From Hyphomicrobium nitrativorans NL23 (GTDB lineage Bacteria; Pseudomonadota; Alphaproteobacteria; Rhizobiales; Hyphomicrobiaceae), in contig NC_022997.1 in assembly GCF_000503895.1 (NCBI RefSeq), forward strand, positions 3,351,821-3,415,820: DNA of 64,000 nt, read 5' to 3'. Of the stretch, positions 34,371 through 42,984 are shown one piece after another. The position numbers and the translations under genes were made by a program. Within the stretch, counting starts at the first letter, position 1, and each line of letters begins with the position of its first letter. The notes beneath the pieces are model-generated. The model made no database searches and was not told the origin of the DNA. It saw nothing but the letters and a program-made list of their open reading frames with translations.

Positions 34371-35534
34371 ATGTCCGAGACCTCGCAAGCTGCCGATCAA
34401 TCCTCCCACGCCCGCCCCGAGTGGGCGCGGGCGCGGCGCATCGTGGTCAAAATCGGCTCGGCGCTGCTGACGGACCGCAAGACGGGGACGCTCAAAGCCG
34501 ACTGGCTCGCCTCGCTGGTCGAAGATGTGGCGGACCTCACGAAACAGGGGCGCGAAGTGGTGCTCGTCTCGTCGGGCTCCATCGCGCTCGGACGTCATAA
34601 GCTCGGGCTTCCCATCGGGCGCGCGCTCGAACTCGAAGAATCGCAGGCGGCCGCCGCCGTCGGGCAGATCGGCCTCGCCCACGCCTACCAGGAACTCGCG
34701 GGCAAGTTCGGGCTCACCGCCGCGCAGATCCTGCTCACGCTCGGCGACACGGAACAAAGGCAGCGCTATCTCAACGCACGCCACACCATCGAAACGCTGC
34801 TCCGGCTTAAAGCGCTGCCCGTCGTCAACGAGAACGACACGGTGGCGACGGCCGAGATCAAGTACGGCGATAACGACCGCCTCTCGGCGCGCGTGGCCAG
34901 CATGGTTTCCGCCGATTGCCTCGTGCTGCTGTCGGATGTGGACGGTCTCTACACGGCGCCGCCGAACGACGACGCCAACGCCCAGCACATCCCACTCGTG
35001 CCCGAGATCACGGCCGAGATCGAGGCCATGGCGGGCGATGCCGGCACCGAGCTTTCCAAGGGCGGTATGAAGACCAAGATCCAAGCCGCGCGCATCGCGA
35101 CCAGCGCCGGGACGAGCATGGTCATCGCGACGGGGCATATCCCTCATCCGCTGCGCGCCATCACGGACGGCTGCAAGGCGACGTGGTTCCTGGCCAAGCA
35201 GGACCCGGTCACGGCCAAGAAGCGCTGGATCTCGGGGCAACTCGTGCCGCGGGGAACGCTATTCGTGGATGCGGGCGCGGAGACGGCGCTCAGCCAGGGC
35301 AAGAGCCTGCTCGTCGCCGGCGTGCGCCGCGTGGAGGGCGTCTTCGAACGGGGGGACGCGGTGGTCATCCGCGCGCTCGACGGGCGCGAACTCGGGCGGG
35401 GGCTCGCCGCCTATGCCGTGGCCGACGCGGAGCGCATTCTTGGGCGCAAATCGTCCGAAATCGCGGATATTCTGGGCTTCGAGGGCAGCCCGGAACTCAT
35501 CCATCGCAACGACATGGCTCTCAATCGCTCATAG
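34371..35534 (+). CDS. proB: glutamate 5-kinase
   Basis: 387 aa. First step of proline synthesis, phosphorylating glutamate. The amino-acid kinase domain starts at [13 protein letters not shown] and includes [30 protein letters not shown] and [11 protein letters not shown]; a PUA domain follows ([31 protein letters not shown]). I chose ATG 34371; a frame from 34275 would add unrelated residues over the repeats. proA follows by 38 nt. obg, often upstream of proB, is not here. Confidence 0.95.
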   Translation: MSETSQAADQSSHARPEWARARRIVVKIGSALLTDRKTGTLKADWLASLVEDVADLTKQGREVVLVSSGSIALGRHKLGLPIGRALELEESQAAAAVGQIGLAHAYQELAGKFGLTAAQILLTLGDTEQRQRYLNARHTIETLLRLKALPVVNENDTVATAEIKYGDNDRLSARVASMVSADCLVLLSDVDGLYTAPPNDDANAQHIPLVPEITAEIEAMAGDAGTELSKGGMKTKIQAARIATSAGTSMVIATGHIPHPLRAITDGCKATWFLAKQDPVTAKKRWISGQLVPRGTLFVDAGAETALSQGKSLLVAGVRRVEGVFERGDAVVIRALDGRELGRGLAAYAVADAERILGRKSSEIADILGFEGSPELIHRNDMALNRS

Positions 35535-35572
35535 CGGTTGATCCATAACGGCCCGAGCCCGTATTACGAACC

Positions 35573-36859
35573 ATGCAGAAAACGACAGACATCGACAAAA
35601 ATACCGAAGCGCTGATGCGCGGTCTCGGCACGGCTGCGCGCACGGCCGCTCATGCGCTCGCGCTCGCTTCTCCCGAAACAAAGGACCTTGCGCTTCGCGA
35701 AGCCGCCAAGGCGCTGCGCCGCGACACGGCCAAGATCCTCGAAGCGAACGCTCTCGACGTCGCTGCGGCGCGCGCGGCGGGCCGCCCGGCGTCGTTCGTC
35801 GACCGGCTGGCGCTGACGCCCGCGCGCGTCGACGCCATCGCGAAAGGTCTGGAAGAGATTGCAGCGCTCGCCGATCCGGTGGGTGCCGTGCTTGCCGACT
35901 GGACGCGCCCGAACGGGCTTCGCATCCAGCGCGTGCGCGTTCCCATCGGCGTGATCGGCATCATCTACGAGAGCCGCCCGAACGTGACGGCGGACGCAGG
36001 CGCGCTAAGCCTCAAGGCCGGAAACGCCGCGATCCTGCGCGGCGGCTCGGAGAGCCATCATTCGAGCACGGCCATCCACGCGTGCCTGGTAGAAGGACTG
36101 GAAGCGGCCGGATTGCCCGCCGCGGCCGTTCAGTACGTGACGACGACGGACCGCGATGCGGTCGGGCTGATGCTCACGGGCCTTAACGGCGCCATCGACG
36201 TGATCGTGCCGCGGGGCGGACGCAGCCTTGTCGAGCGCGTGCAAACGGAAGCGCGCGTGCCGGTGTTCGCGCATCTCGAAGGCATCTGCCACACCTACGT
36301 GGACGCCAAGGCCGATCTCGGCATGGCCGAAAGTGTCGTCCTCAACGCCAAGATGCGGCGCACGGGCGTTTGCGGCGCGACCGAGTGCCTGCTCGTGGAC
36401 CGTAACGCGCCCGCCAGCGTCCTGCCGACGCTCGTCAAGGATCTGCTGGATGCCGGGGCCGAAGTGCGGGGCGACGCCGCCGCCGTGGCCGCCGATCCGC
36501 GCGTGAAGCCTGCGCAGGCGGACGACTATGGGCACGAATTCCTGGACGCGATCATCGCGGTGAAGACGGTGGATGGCGTGGGCGAGGCCATCGCGCACAT
36601 CGCCCGCTACGGCTCGCAGCACACGGACGCGATCATCACGGAAGACGCCGCCGCCGCGGAGCGTTTCCTCGCGGAAGTCGACAGCGCCATCGTGATGTGG
36701 AACGCCTCGACGCAATTCGCCGATGGCGGCGAGTTCGGGTTCGGCGCGGAGATCGGCATCGCGACGGGCAAGATGCACGCGCGGGGGCCGGTCGGCGTCG
36801 AACAGCTCACGAGCTTCAAGTATCGGGTGCGCGGCAGCGGGCAGACGCGGCCGGGTTGA
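35573..36859 (+). CDS. proA: gamma-glutamyl phosphate reductase
   Basis: 428 aa. Reduces glutamyl phosphate to glutamate semialdehyde in proline synthesis. Aldehyde-dehydrogenase fold with [30 protein letters not shown] and the catalytic Cys in [14 protein letters not shown]; the C-terminal [16 protein letters not shown]-like motif is present as [19 protein letters not shown]. Same operon as proB. Confidence 0.96.
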   Translation: MQKTTDIDKNTEALMRGLGTAARTAAHALALASPETKDLALREAAKALRRDTAKILEANALDVAAARAAGRPASFVDRLALTPARVDAIAKGLEEIAALADPVGAVLADWTRPNGLRIQRVRVPIGVIGIIYESRPNVTADAGALSLKAGNAAILRGGSESHHSSTAIHACLVEGLEAAGLPAAAVQYVTTTDRDAVGLMLTGLNGAIDVIVPRGGRSLVERVQTEARVPVFAHLEGICHTYVDAKADLGMAESVVLNAKMRRTGVCGATECLLVDRNAPASVLPTLVKDLLDAGAEVRGDAAAVAADPRVKPAQADDYGHEFLDAIIAVKTVDGVGEAIAHIARYGSQHTDAIITEDAAAAERFLAEVDSAIVMWNASTQFADGGEFGFGAEIGIATGKMHARGPVGVEQLTSFKYRVRGSGQTRPG

Positions 36860-36890
36860 GAGACGCCGCAAGACGCGCAGCAACGGCCAG

Positions 36891-37373
36891 CTAAAGCTGC
36901 CGGAACATCACCAGCGCATCCACGTCGCCGTGAGCCGGATGCGCGAACGCGCCCGGCAAGCGCCCGACAATTTCGAACCCGAGCGACTGCCACAGGCGAA
37001 CGGCGCGTTCGTTCGTGCCGACCACGAAGTTGAACTGCATCGCCTTGTAGCCCAGAGCCCGCGCATGATCGAGAGAGTGCTCGCACATCCGGCGCGCGAC
37101 ACCGCGCCCCATCGCGTGCGCACTCGTCATGTAGGCGCAGTTGGCGACGTGACGGCCGCCGCCCGCCTGATTGGGACGCAGGACGTAGGTGCCGAGGACC
37201 GCTCCATCCTGTTCCGCGACGAAGGCTTCCTTGTCGGGTGCGAGCCAGTAGGCCAACGCATCGTCCCGGCTCATGTCGCGGTCGAGTGCGTAGGTCTCGC
37301 CCGCGCGGACGACCGGCTCCATGATCGACCAAATTGCAGCGGCATCTTCAGGACTGGCTGGACGAATGAGCAT
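36891..37373 (-). CDS. GNAT family N-acetyltransferase
   Basis: 160 aa. GNAT fold with the acetyl-CoA segment AHAMGRGVARRMCEHSL and the C-terminal NERAVRLWQSLGFEIVGRLPGAF. Substrate unknown; the family acts on amines of small molecules or proteins. It lies 11 nt after the response-regulator gene on the same strand, so both may be one unit, convergent with proA. Confidence 0.87.
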   Translation of the reverse strand: MLIRPASPEDAAAIWSIMEPVVRAGETYALDRDMSRDDALAYWLAPDKEAFVAEQDGAVLGTYVLRPNQAGGGRHVANCAYMTSAHAMGRGVARRMCEHSLDHARALGYKAMQFNFVVGTNERAVRLWQSLGFEIVGRLPGAFAHPAHGDVDALVMFRQL

Positions 37374-37384
37374 TCAGGACAATG

Positions 37385-37795
37385 TCATGCAACCGCGAGG
37401 GAGACGAAACCTTTCGCCGCCAGCACGCCGTCGAGCGTGCGCTCCAGCGCATCGAGCTTGAACGGCTTCACGAGGTAGCCGTTGGCGCCAGCAGCCTTGG
37501 CCGCGAGGATGTTCTCGGGCTTGGCCTCGGCGGTAATCAGAACGAACGGCGTTTTTTGCGTGACGGGCCGGGCGCGCACGAGCTTCAAGAGCTCGAAGCC
37601 GCTCATGGGCTCCATATTCCAGTCGGAGAGGATGAGATCGTACCGTTTCTCGCCAAGCCGGGCGAGCGCCTCCACCCCGTTGGTGGCCTCGTCGATGCGC
37701 GCATAACCGAGTTGCACTAACAGGCGGCGGATGATCTTAAGCATCACCTGCCGATCCTCGACAATCAGCACTTCGAGGTTCTCGCGCATGTCCAT
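37385..37795 (-). CDS. single-domain (CheY-like) response regulator
   Basis: 136 aa from ATG 37795; the frame extends to 37840 without a clear need. Receiver domain: LIVEDRQVMLKIIRRLL, phospho-Asp in DLILSDWNMEPMSG, Thr/Ser position in FVLITAEAK and Lys in GYLVKPFKL. No output domain. The WNMEPMSG signature is shared with stand-alone regulators of alphaproteobacteria. Partner kinase not in the window. Confidence 0.87.
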   Translation of the reverse strand: MDMRENLEVLIVEDRQVMLKIIRRLLVQLGYARIDEATNGVEALARLGEKRYDLILSDWNMEPMSGFELLKLVRARPVTQKTPFVLITAEAKPENILAAKAAGANGYLVKPFKLDALERTLDGVLAAKGFVSLAVA

Positions 37796-37936
37796 GGCCC
37801 CTGTTCGCCGCCCGCTTTTGTTTTTCGGGATCTCAACCATTCCCGAGAGCGATTACTAATTCGTATGCGCTTTGAGCTACATCGGGTTGCATGTGGCGCG
37901 GGGGGGGCAGATGTCCGCCCACGGAAGGAGTAAAAA

Positions 37937-38395
37937 GTGACACCACGTGACGGCGGCGACGCGGCGGACGAGCCCAAGCGAGAGACGGCACAAGCGGACG
38001 ACAGGGCCTATCGGCTGCGGCGGCTTCTCCGCTACACGGGGGTGAACGTCGCCTCCGTGGCGGTCGACTACACGATCTTCCTGTCGCTCATGAAGCTGAT
38101 CGGGATGCCGGTGCTCGCGAGCACCATCGGGCATGCCGTTGCGTTCTCGCTCAACTATGTGCTGTCGCGAAAGCTGGTGTTCGGGACGGCCGGTGAGCAC
38201 AAGGGAGAGCAGCGGCTGTTTGCGGAGTTCATGGCGACGGGGCTGCTCGGCCTGGCGCTGACAGCCTCCGTCACGGCGGCGGGCATCTATCTCATGGATT
38301 TCGAGCCCATCGTTGCCAAGACGGTGGCGATGCTGATTACGTTCGTTACGCTCTATATCATCCGCAGCCGGCTGGTTTTTACCCGGCCGAGCTGA
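37937..38395 (+). CDS. GtrA-like membrane protein
   Basis: 152 aa with four membrane helices. GtrA-type features: FLRYTGVNVASVAVDYTIF-like first helix, NYVLSRKLVFG after helix 2 and IIRSRLVF at the end. Family members help flip lipid-linked sugars across the inner membrane. GTG 37937 has GGAAGGAG 6 nt upstream. nadD follows after 53 nt. Confidence 0.85.
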   Translation: MTPRDGGDAADEPKRETAQADDRAYRLRRLLRYTGVNVASVAVDYTIFLSLMKLIGMPVLASTIGHAVAFSLNYVLSRKLVFGTAGEHKGEQRLFAEFMATGLLGLALTASVTAAGIYLMDFEPIVAKTVAMLITFVTLYIIRSRLVFTRPS

Positions 38396-38448
38396 TCTCG
38401 CGGGCGGACACGCCCCCTGCCTCCTTCAACCTTTGGACGAACGATCAC

Positions 38449-39108
38449 GTGCGCGCCTCGCTCCTGCCTTCCCGCCTCCTAGCCCGAAGCTTCGGGTCTC
38501 TTGCCGTGCGTGCGCCGCTCGCGGGGCAGGGGCAGCGGATCGGGCTTCTGGGGGGCTCGTTCAATCCGCCTCATGGGACGCACGTGGCTGTCTCGGAGGC
38601 CGCCATGAAGCGGCTCGGCCTCGATCAGGTCTGGTGGCTCGTCACGCCCGGCAATCCGCTGAAAGAACACGGCGATCTCGCCCCGCTCAGCGAGCGGCTG
38701 GCCGCCTGCCGGACGCTGGCGGTCAATCCGAGGATCCACGTCACAGCGCTCGAAGCCGATCTCGGAAGCGCGTTGACCGCGGTCACCATCGCGTTTCTGA
38801 AGCGGCGCTTTCCCCGCGCACGCTTCGTCTGGATCATGGGCGGGGACAATCTCGCGGGCTTCCACCGCTGGACGGCATGGCGGCAAATCGCCGGACAGAT
38901 GCCGATCGCGATCGCGGACCGTCCGCTCTGGCGGCTCAAGGCGCTCTCGTCACCCGCGGGCCGCGCGCTCGCGCCCTACCGCCTGCCGGACGACCGGGCG
39001 GGGGTGCTGGCGGACCAACGCGCGCCGGCCTGGGTTTATCTCCCCATCCGGCTGTCATCCGAATCGTCCACGGAGATCCGGGCAGGCCGCCAGCCTCCGT
39101 CCGTCTAA
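38449..39108 (+). CDS. nadD: nicotinate-nucleotide adenylyltransferase
   Basis: 219 aa. Adenylates nicotinate mononucleotide in NAD synthesis. Nucleotidyltransferase motifs: IGLLGGSFNPPHGTH near residue 35, FVWIMGGDNLAGFHRW and the C-terminal SSTEIR. The start is GTG 38449. The neighbours rsfS and rlmH downstream are the usual order in alphaproteobacteria. Confidence 0.94.
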   Translation: MRASLLPSRLLARSFGSLAVRAPLAGQGQRIGLLGGSFNPPHGTHVAVSEAAMKRLGLDQVWWLVTPGNPLKEHGDLAPLSERLAACRTLAVNPRIHVTALEADLGSALTAVTIAFLKRRFPRARFVWIMGGDNLAGFHRWTAWRQIAGQMPIAIADRPLWRLKALSSPAGRALAPYRLPDDRAGVLADQRAPAWVYLPIRLSSESSTEIRAGRQPPSV

Positions 39109-39333
39109 CGACGGCGCGGACGCCTTGGGGACCTGCGACAATCCGGCAACCCACCTATTGCTGACGACCGGGGCCGGGGCTATCTTATGCTGGCCTGGGC
39201 AGCGATGAGGCTCCCAGGCGGTGGAGTGGGCGGCCTATGTGACGCGGGTCGGCCGGTCACACTCCGCTGCAAGCCAACGGCCGAACGGAAGAATGGCCTT
39301 TGGCGCTCGAACGGAAAGGACATTCGCTAAAAC

Positions 39334-39744
39334 ATGCGAACCGCCATCGAGGGGGCCCGCGAGGGTGCTTCTCCTACCGAGCTGGTGCATAAGAGCACGA
39401 GCCCGGATACCCTGCTCAAGCAGGTCGTTCATTGGATCGACGAGGCCAAGGCCGAGGACATCGTTACGATCGATCTCAAGGGCAAGTCGTCGCTGGGCGA
39501 CTATATGGTGATCGCCACCGGGCGCTCCGACCGCCACGTGGGCGCGGTTGCCGAGCAGCTTCGCAAACACCTCAAGGAAAGCGGTGTCGAGGGCGTCCGC
39601 GTCGAAGGTCTTGAGACCTGCGACTGGGTGCTAATCGATGCCGGAGACATTCTCGTCCATGTGTTCCGGGACGAGGTTCGGGATTTCTACAATCTCGAAA
39701 AGATGTGGTCCGCCGCGCGGCCGGGCGAGCCGACGTCGCATTAG
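39334..39744 (+). CDS. rsfS: ribosomal silencing factor RsfS
   Basis: 136 aa. Binds ribosomal protein L14 and blocks subunit joining in starvation. Motifs: AEDIVTIDLKGKSSLGDYMVIATGRS and CDWVLIDAGDILVHVFRDEVRDFYNLEKMW, typical of the family. Its stop codon is inside the left arm of the palindrome at 39741-39784. The 225-nt gap upstream shows no gene. Confidence 0.95.
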   Translation: MRTAIEGAREGASPTELVHKSTSPDTLLKQVVHWIDEAKAEDIVTIDLKGKSSLGDYMVIATGRSDRHVGAVAEQLRKHLKESGVEGVRVEGLETCDWVLIDAGDILVHVFRDEVRDFYNLEKMWSAARPGEPTSH

Positions 39745-39784
39745 AGCCATTCCGGTTTTTTGTGGCATTGCGGAATGGCTCTAA
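39741..39784. repeat. palindromic repeat overlapping the rsfS stop, possible terminator
   Basis: Perfect 14-bp arms TTAGAGCCATTCCG (39741-39754) and CGGAATGGCTCTAA (39771-39784) around a loop holding GTTTTTTG. The next 60 nt contain GTCGGAAAACCGGTTCCCAC and TTTTCCGGAAG, a second dyad of a type that recurs between genes in many Rhizobiales. It may terminate rsfS messages. Confidence 0.65.
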
Positions 39785-39925
39785 GTTTCTGCGTTATCGT
39801 GCTTCTTGTCGGAAAACCGGTTCCCACTTTTCCGGAAGCACTCTGAGCGGCTGAGCGGCCGGGGGCACCTCCCGCCGCGATCCGCCTTAAGGCGCTTCCG
39901 CATCGCGGCGGAGCGGGGTTGATTA

Positions 39926-40408
39926 ATGCGTCTTGCCATTGTCGCCGTCGGACGGTTGAAGGACGGCCCGGAGCGGGCGCTTTATCTCACCTATGCCAAA
40001 CGGGTCGATGACGCCGGCCGCGCGCTCGCGCTCGGCCCGCTTTCGCTTGCGGAGCTTGCCGAGGGACGGGCGTCCGGGACTGCGCAACGGCGTGCGGACG
40101 AAGCCAGCCGGATGCTGGAGCGCGCGGGCGATGCGAACGTGCTGGTGGCGCTCGACGGGGGCGGAAAAACGCTTTCGAGCGAAGCGTTTGCCCGGTGGCT
40201 GGCCGAGCGGCGAGACGGGGGCGAGCGGAGCGTCGCCTTCCTGATCGGCGGCCCGGACGGACACGGCGACGATGTGCTGAAAAAGGCGTCGCTCAAGCTC
40301 TCGCTCGGGCCCATGACGCTGCCTCACGGGCTCGCCCGCATCATCCTGACGGAGCAGCTCTACAGGGCCACGACCATCCTCGCCGGGCATCCTTATCATC
40401 GCGCCTGA
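39926..40408 (+). CDS. rlmH: 23S rRNA pseudouridine-1915 N3-methyltransferase
   Basis: 160 aa, SPOUT methyltransferase. Motifs: N-terminal RLAIVAVGRLKDGPE, VALDGGGKTLSSEAFA, AFLIGGPDGHGDD and the C-terminal LPHGLARIILTEQLYRATTILAGHPYHR. Usual length and position next to rsfS. A 177-nt gap without genes follows. Confidence 0.96.
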   Translation: MRLAIVAVGRLKDGPERALYLTYAKRVDDAGRALALGPLSLAELAEGRASGTAQRRADEASRMLERAGDANVLVALDGGGKTLSSEAFARWLAERRDGGERSVAFLIGGPDGHGDDVLKKASLKLSLGPMTLPHGLARIILTEQLYRATTILAGHPYHRA

Positions 40409-40585
40409 GGTTCGCCGGCTCTGCCCGGCCGACGCGACGCTTCACGGCGATTGCAGGCCCCTGGACCGGGGGCGTCTCAGGGCCTATCAATCTCCCCTTA
40501 CCGCCTCGGGTTTCCTCCGAATATCCGCATTCCGGGCGGGAAAATGCGTTTTCAGATGTGATTTCAGTACGGGAGGGGTGGGGGA

Positions 40586-42037
40586 ATGGCGGCTCAGCAA
40601 GCGGTGCCGATGCCAAACGCCACCGAGACAGCGTCCGGCCCCATCGGCGTGCCGCAAGCGGTGCCGGTCTTCGACATTGTGCACCCGGATGCGGAGCGGG
40701 CGCGCGAAACATTCATTCCCGTCACGACGTATGCGCTGATCGAGCGCCTCGCCGCAGCGAGAGCCTGGCCGGGCGGTGAGGCGCGGGCAGCGCGACGGTT
40801 CTTCCGATACCTCGAATATTGGCGCCGCCAACAACACAGCACCGCGCTTCACAGCCTGCTTCAGAGCTACGAGACCTTCAGCCCCGACAGCGACCTCCTC
40901 ATCACGCGGTCGTTCGCGCCGGGCGAGCGCGAAGGGCTGCAGAAGCGCGTCGTAACGGATGTGGAGGCGATCCTCCGCCAAGCGAACTACGTGCGCATCG
41001 ACCCGGCCGAAGTCGAGCTGATCCTGACCAAAGAAACCCATTACGGGCTCGATCTCGACGTGGACTTCACCGCCTTCGAGGAGTGCCTCGTCTATTATCG
41101 CGGCGCTTCCAACCGGCGCGATCAGCGGCGGACCTTCCGCAAGTTCATGCGCAAGGAAGAGTTCGACGTTCCGATCTTCCAGCGGCTGTTCCTGCTGTTC
41201 AAGCTCAAGCCGTTCGATAAGCGGGTGCGCGAGGTGATGGCCGAGCAGCGCATCACGCGCAAGGAAGCGGAGAGGATCGTGCGCAACCTCAGGGCCATGC
41301 TGCCGGGGGACGTGAACGAAGAGAACATCTACATCAAGCTGTTCAAGAACATTCCCCGCGCCGACATCGAGATGGTGTTTCCCAATACGCGGGTGAAGTT
41401 CCGGCTGATGGACAAACTCCGCCTCGGCATTACGGCAGGCGGCGGCATCGGCATGGGGCTCATGGGGGCTGCCGGAAAGATCGCGGTGGCGGCGTCGAAC
41501 CCTATCGCGGCCGCGGGCGCCGTGTTCGGCCTCGGCGGCCTCGCGTTCCGCCAGGGCATGAAATTCCTCAACCAGAAGCAGCGCTACATGGTGGTGATGG
41601 CGCAGAACCTCTACTTCCACTCCATGGCCGACAACCGGGGCGTCCTGATCAAGCTCGCCGATCGCGCCGCGGAGGAGGACGTCAAAGAGGAAATGCTGCT
41701 TTACAGCGTGCTGGCCAAAGAGCGCGCCAATCATGCCGATCTGCCCGCCATCGACGCGGCCATCGAGCAATATCTCTCCACGAGTTTCGGCGTCTCCGTG
41801 GACTTCGATCTCGAAGACGCGCTCGGCCGCCTGATCGCCGATGGCCTCGTGACCGAAGACGCGGACGGGACGCTCCATACGCTCGGCCCCAAGGAGGCCG
41901 CTCTTCATCTCGACGCCAAGTGGGACGTGTTTCTGGATCATCTTCCGGACATTGACCCGCACGACAGCGAAGGGCACGAGGAGGAAAGGCTGCTCACGAA
42001 CGGTGCGGACCCTGCCGCAACGTTCCCGACCCCATAA
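40586..42037 (+). CDS. TMEM143-family (DUF3754) membrane-associated protein
   Basis: 483 aa. Long charged regions flank one glycine-rich hydrophobic stretch of about residues 277-325 (GITAGGGIGMGLMGAAGKIAV, then a second short hydrophobic run). Segments such as FIPVTTYALIERL, FRYLEYWRRQQHS, TFRKFMRKEEFDVPIFQRLFLLFKLK and IYIKLFKNIPRADIEMVFP match my memory of the TMEM143/DUF3754 family, which has a mitochondrial member in animals. Function unknown. GGGAGGGGTGGGGG precedes ATG 40586. It sits between rlmH and prmA. Confidence 0.75.
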   Translation: MAAQQAVPMPNATETASGPIGVPQAVPVFDIVHPDAERARETFIPVTTYALIERLAAARAWPGGEARAARRFFRYLEYWRRQQHSTALHSLLQSYETFSPDSDLLITRSFAPGEREGLQKRVVTDVEAILRQANYVRIDPAEVELILTKETHYGLDLDVDFTAFEECLVYYRGASNRRDQRRTFRKFMRKEEFDVPIFQRLFLLFKLKPFDKRVREVMAEQRITRKEAERIVRNLRAMLPGDVNEENIYIKLFKNIPRADIEMVFPNTRVKFRLMDKLRLGITAGGGIGMGLMGAAGKIAVAASNPIAAAGAVFGLGGLAFRQGMKFLNQKQRYMVVMAQNLYFHSMADNRGVLIKLADRAAEEDVKEEMLLYSVLAKERANHADLPAIDAAIEQYLSTSFGVSVDFDLEDALGRLIADGLVTEDADGTLHTLGPKEAALHLDAKWDVFLDHLPDIDPHDSEGHEEERLLTNGADPAATFPTP

Positions 42038-42057
42038 ACCCGATCATTCGAGACCCC

Positions 42058-42966
42058 ATGACTTCTCACAAATTGACTGCCGAGGTGGCCGACCGTTCGC
42101 GCGCCATGCGGATCGCGGGCGCACTGCAGGATCTGCTGGTGCCGCCGCCCGATGCCCTCACCGTGTTCGAGGAGCCGGGCACGGCCGACGCCGACGAAGC
42201 GCCAACCGTAAGGGGCTGGCGCATCGAAGCGTATTTCTCGGAGCCGCGCGTGCCAGCCGAGCTGGAAGCCGATCTCGCGGCCCTGCTTGGCGAGGCCTCG
42301 CCGTCGTTCCAGCCGGCCGACATTCCCGACGTCAACTGGGTGGCACTTTCGCAAGCGGCGCTGCCGCCTGTTCGGGCCGGACGCTTCACGGTGCATGGGG
42401 CGCACGACACGGATCGCGTACCGCAGGGGCCGGGCGCCATCCTGATCGAAGCGGGAGAGGCGTTCGGAACGGCGCATCATGCGACGACGTATGGCTGCCT
42501 TCTGGCGCTCGATCAGCTCGCACGCACTCATAGCTTCAAGCGCATCCTGGATCTCGGCTGCGGCTCCGGCATTCTCGCGATTGCCGCCACGCGGGCCTGG
42601 GGTAAGGCACGCATCCTCGGCGTCGACATCGACGAGCGGTCGGTGGAGGTTGCCGACGAGAACGCCCAGACGAACAAGGCTGCCGAGCGCATCGAATTCG
42701 TTTGCGGAGGCGTGGACGCGCCCGCCATACGCCGCGCGGCGCCGTTCGATCTCGTCGTGGCGAACATCCTGGCTGCGCCCTTGATCGAGCTTGCGCCCGA
42801 CATCGCCCGGGTTGCAGACGCGCCCGGCGGCATCGTCGTGCTGTCGGGGCTTCTGAACCGCGAGGCCGCGGCCGTGCAGGCGGCCTACCAGGCGCAGGGC
42901 TTCGCACTCCTCTCTCATCGGCGTTACGATGGCTGGTCCGTGCTGACGCTCGTCAAGCGCGGCTGA
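42058..42966 (+). CDS. prmA: ribosomal protein L11 methyltransferase
   Basis: 302 aa. Class I SAM methyltransferase: SAM-binding ILDLGCGSGILAIAA, acidic VDIDERSVEVADENAQTN and VVANILAAPLIELAPDI, the PrmA signature. The N-terminal substrate-recognition domain is present. It follows the TMEM143 gene by 20 nt. Confidence 0.93.
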   Translation: MTSHKLTAEVADRSRAMRIAGALQDLLVPPPDALTVFEEPGTADADEAPTVRGWRIEAYFSEPRVPAELEADLAALLGEASPSFQPADIPDVNWVALSQAALPPVRAGRFTVHGAHDTDRVPQGPGAILIEAGEAFGTAHHATTYGCLLALDQLARTHSFKRILDLGCGSGILAIAATRAWGKARILGVDIDERSVEVADENAQTNKAAERIEFVCGGVDAPAIRRAAPFDLVVANILAAPLIELAPDIARVADAPGGIVVLSGLLNREAAAVQAAYQAQGFALLSHRRYDGWSVLTLVKRG

Positions 42967-42984
42967 TCTTTCGAAGGCTCTCCC

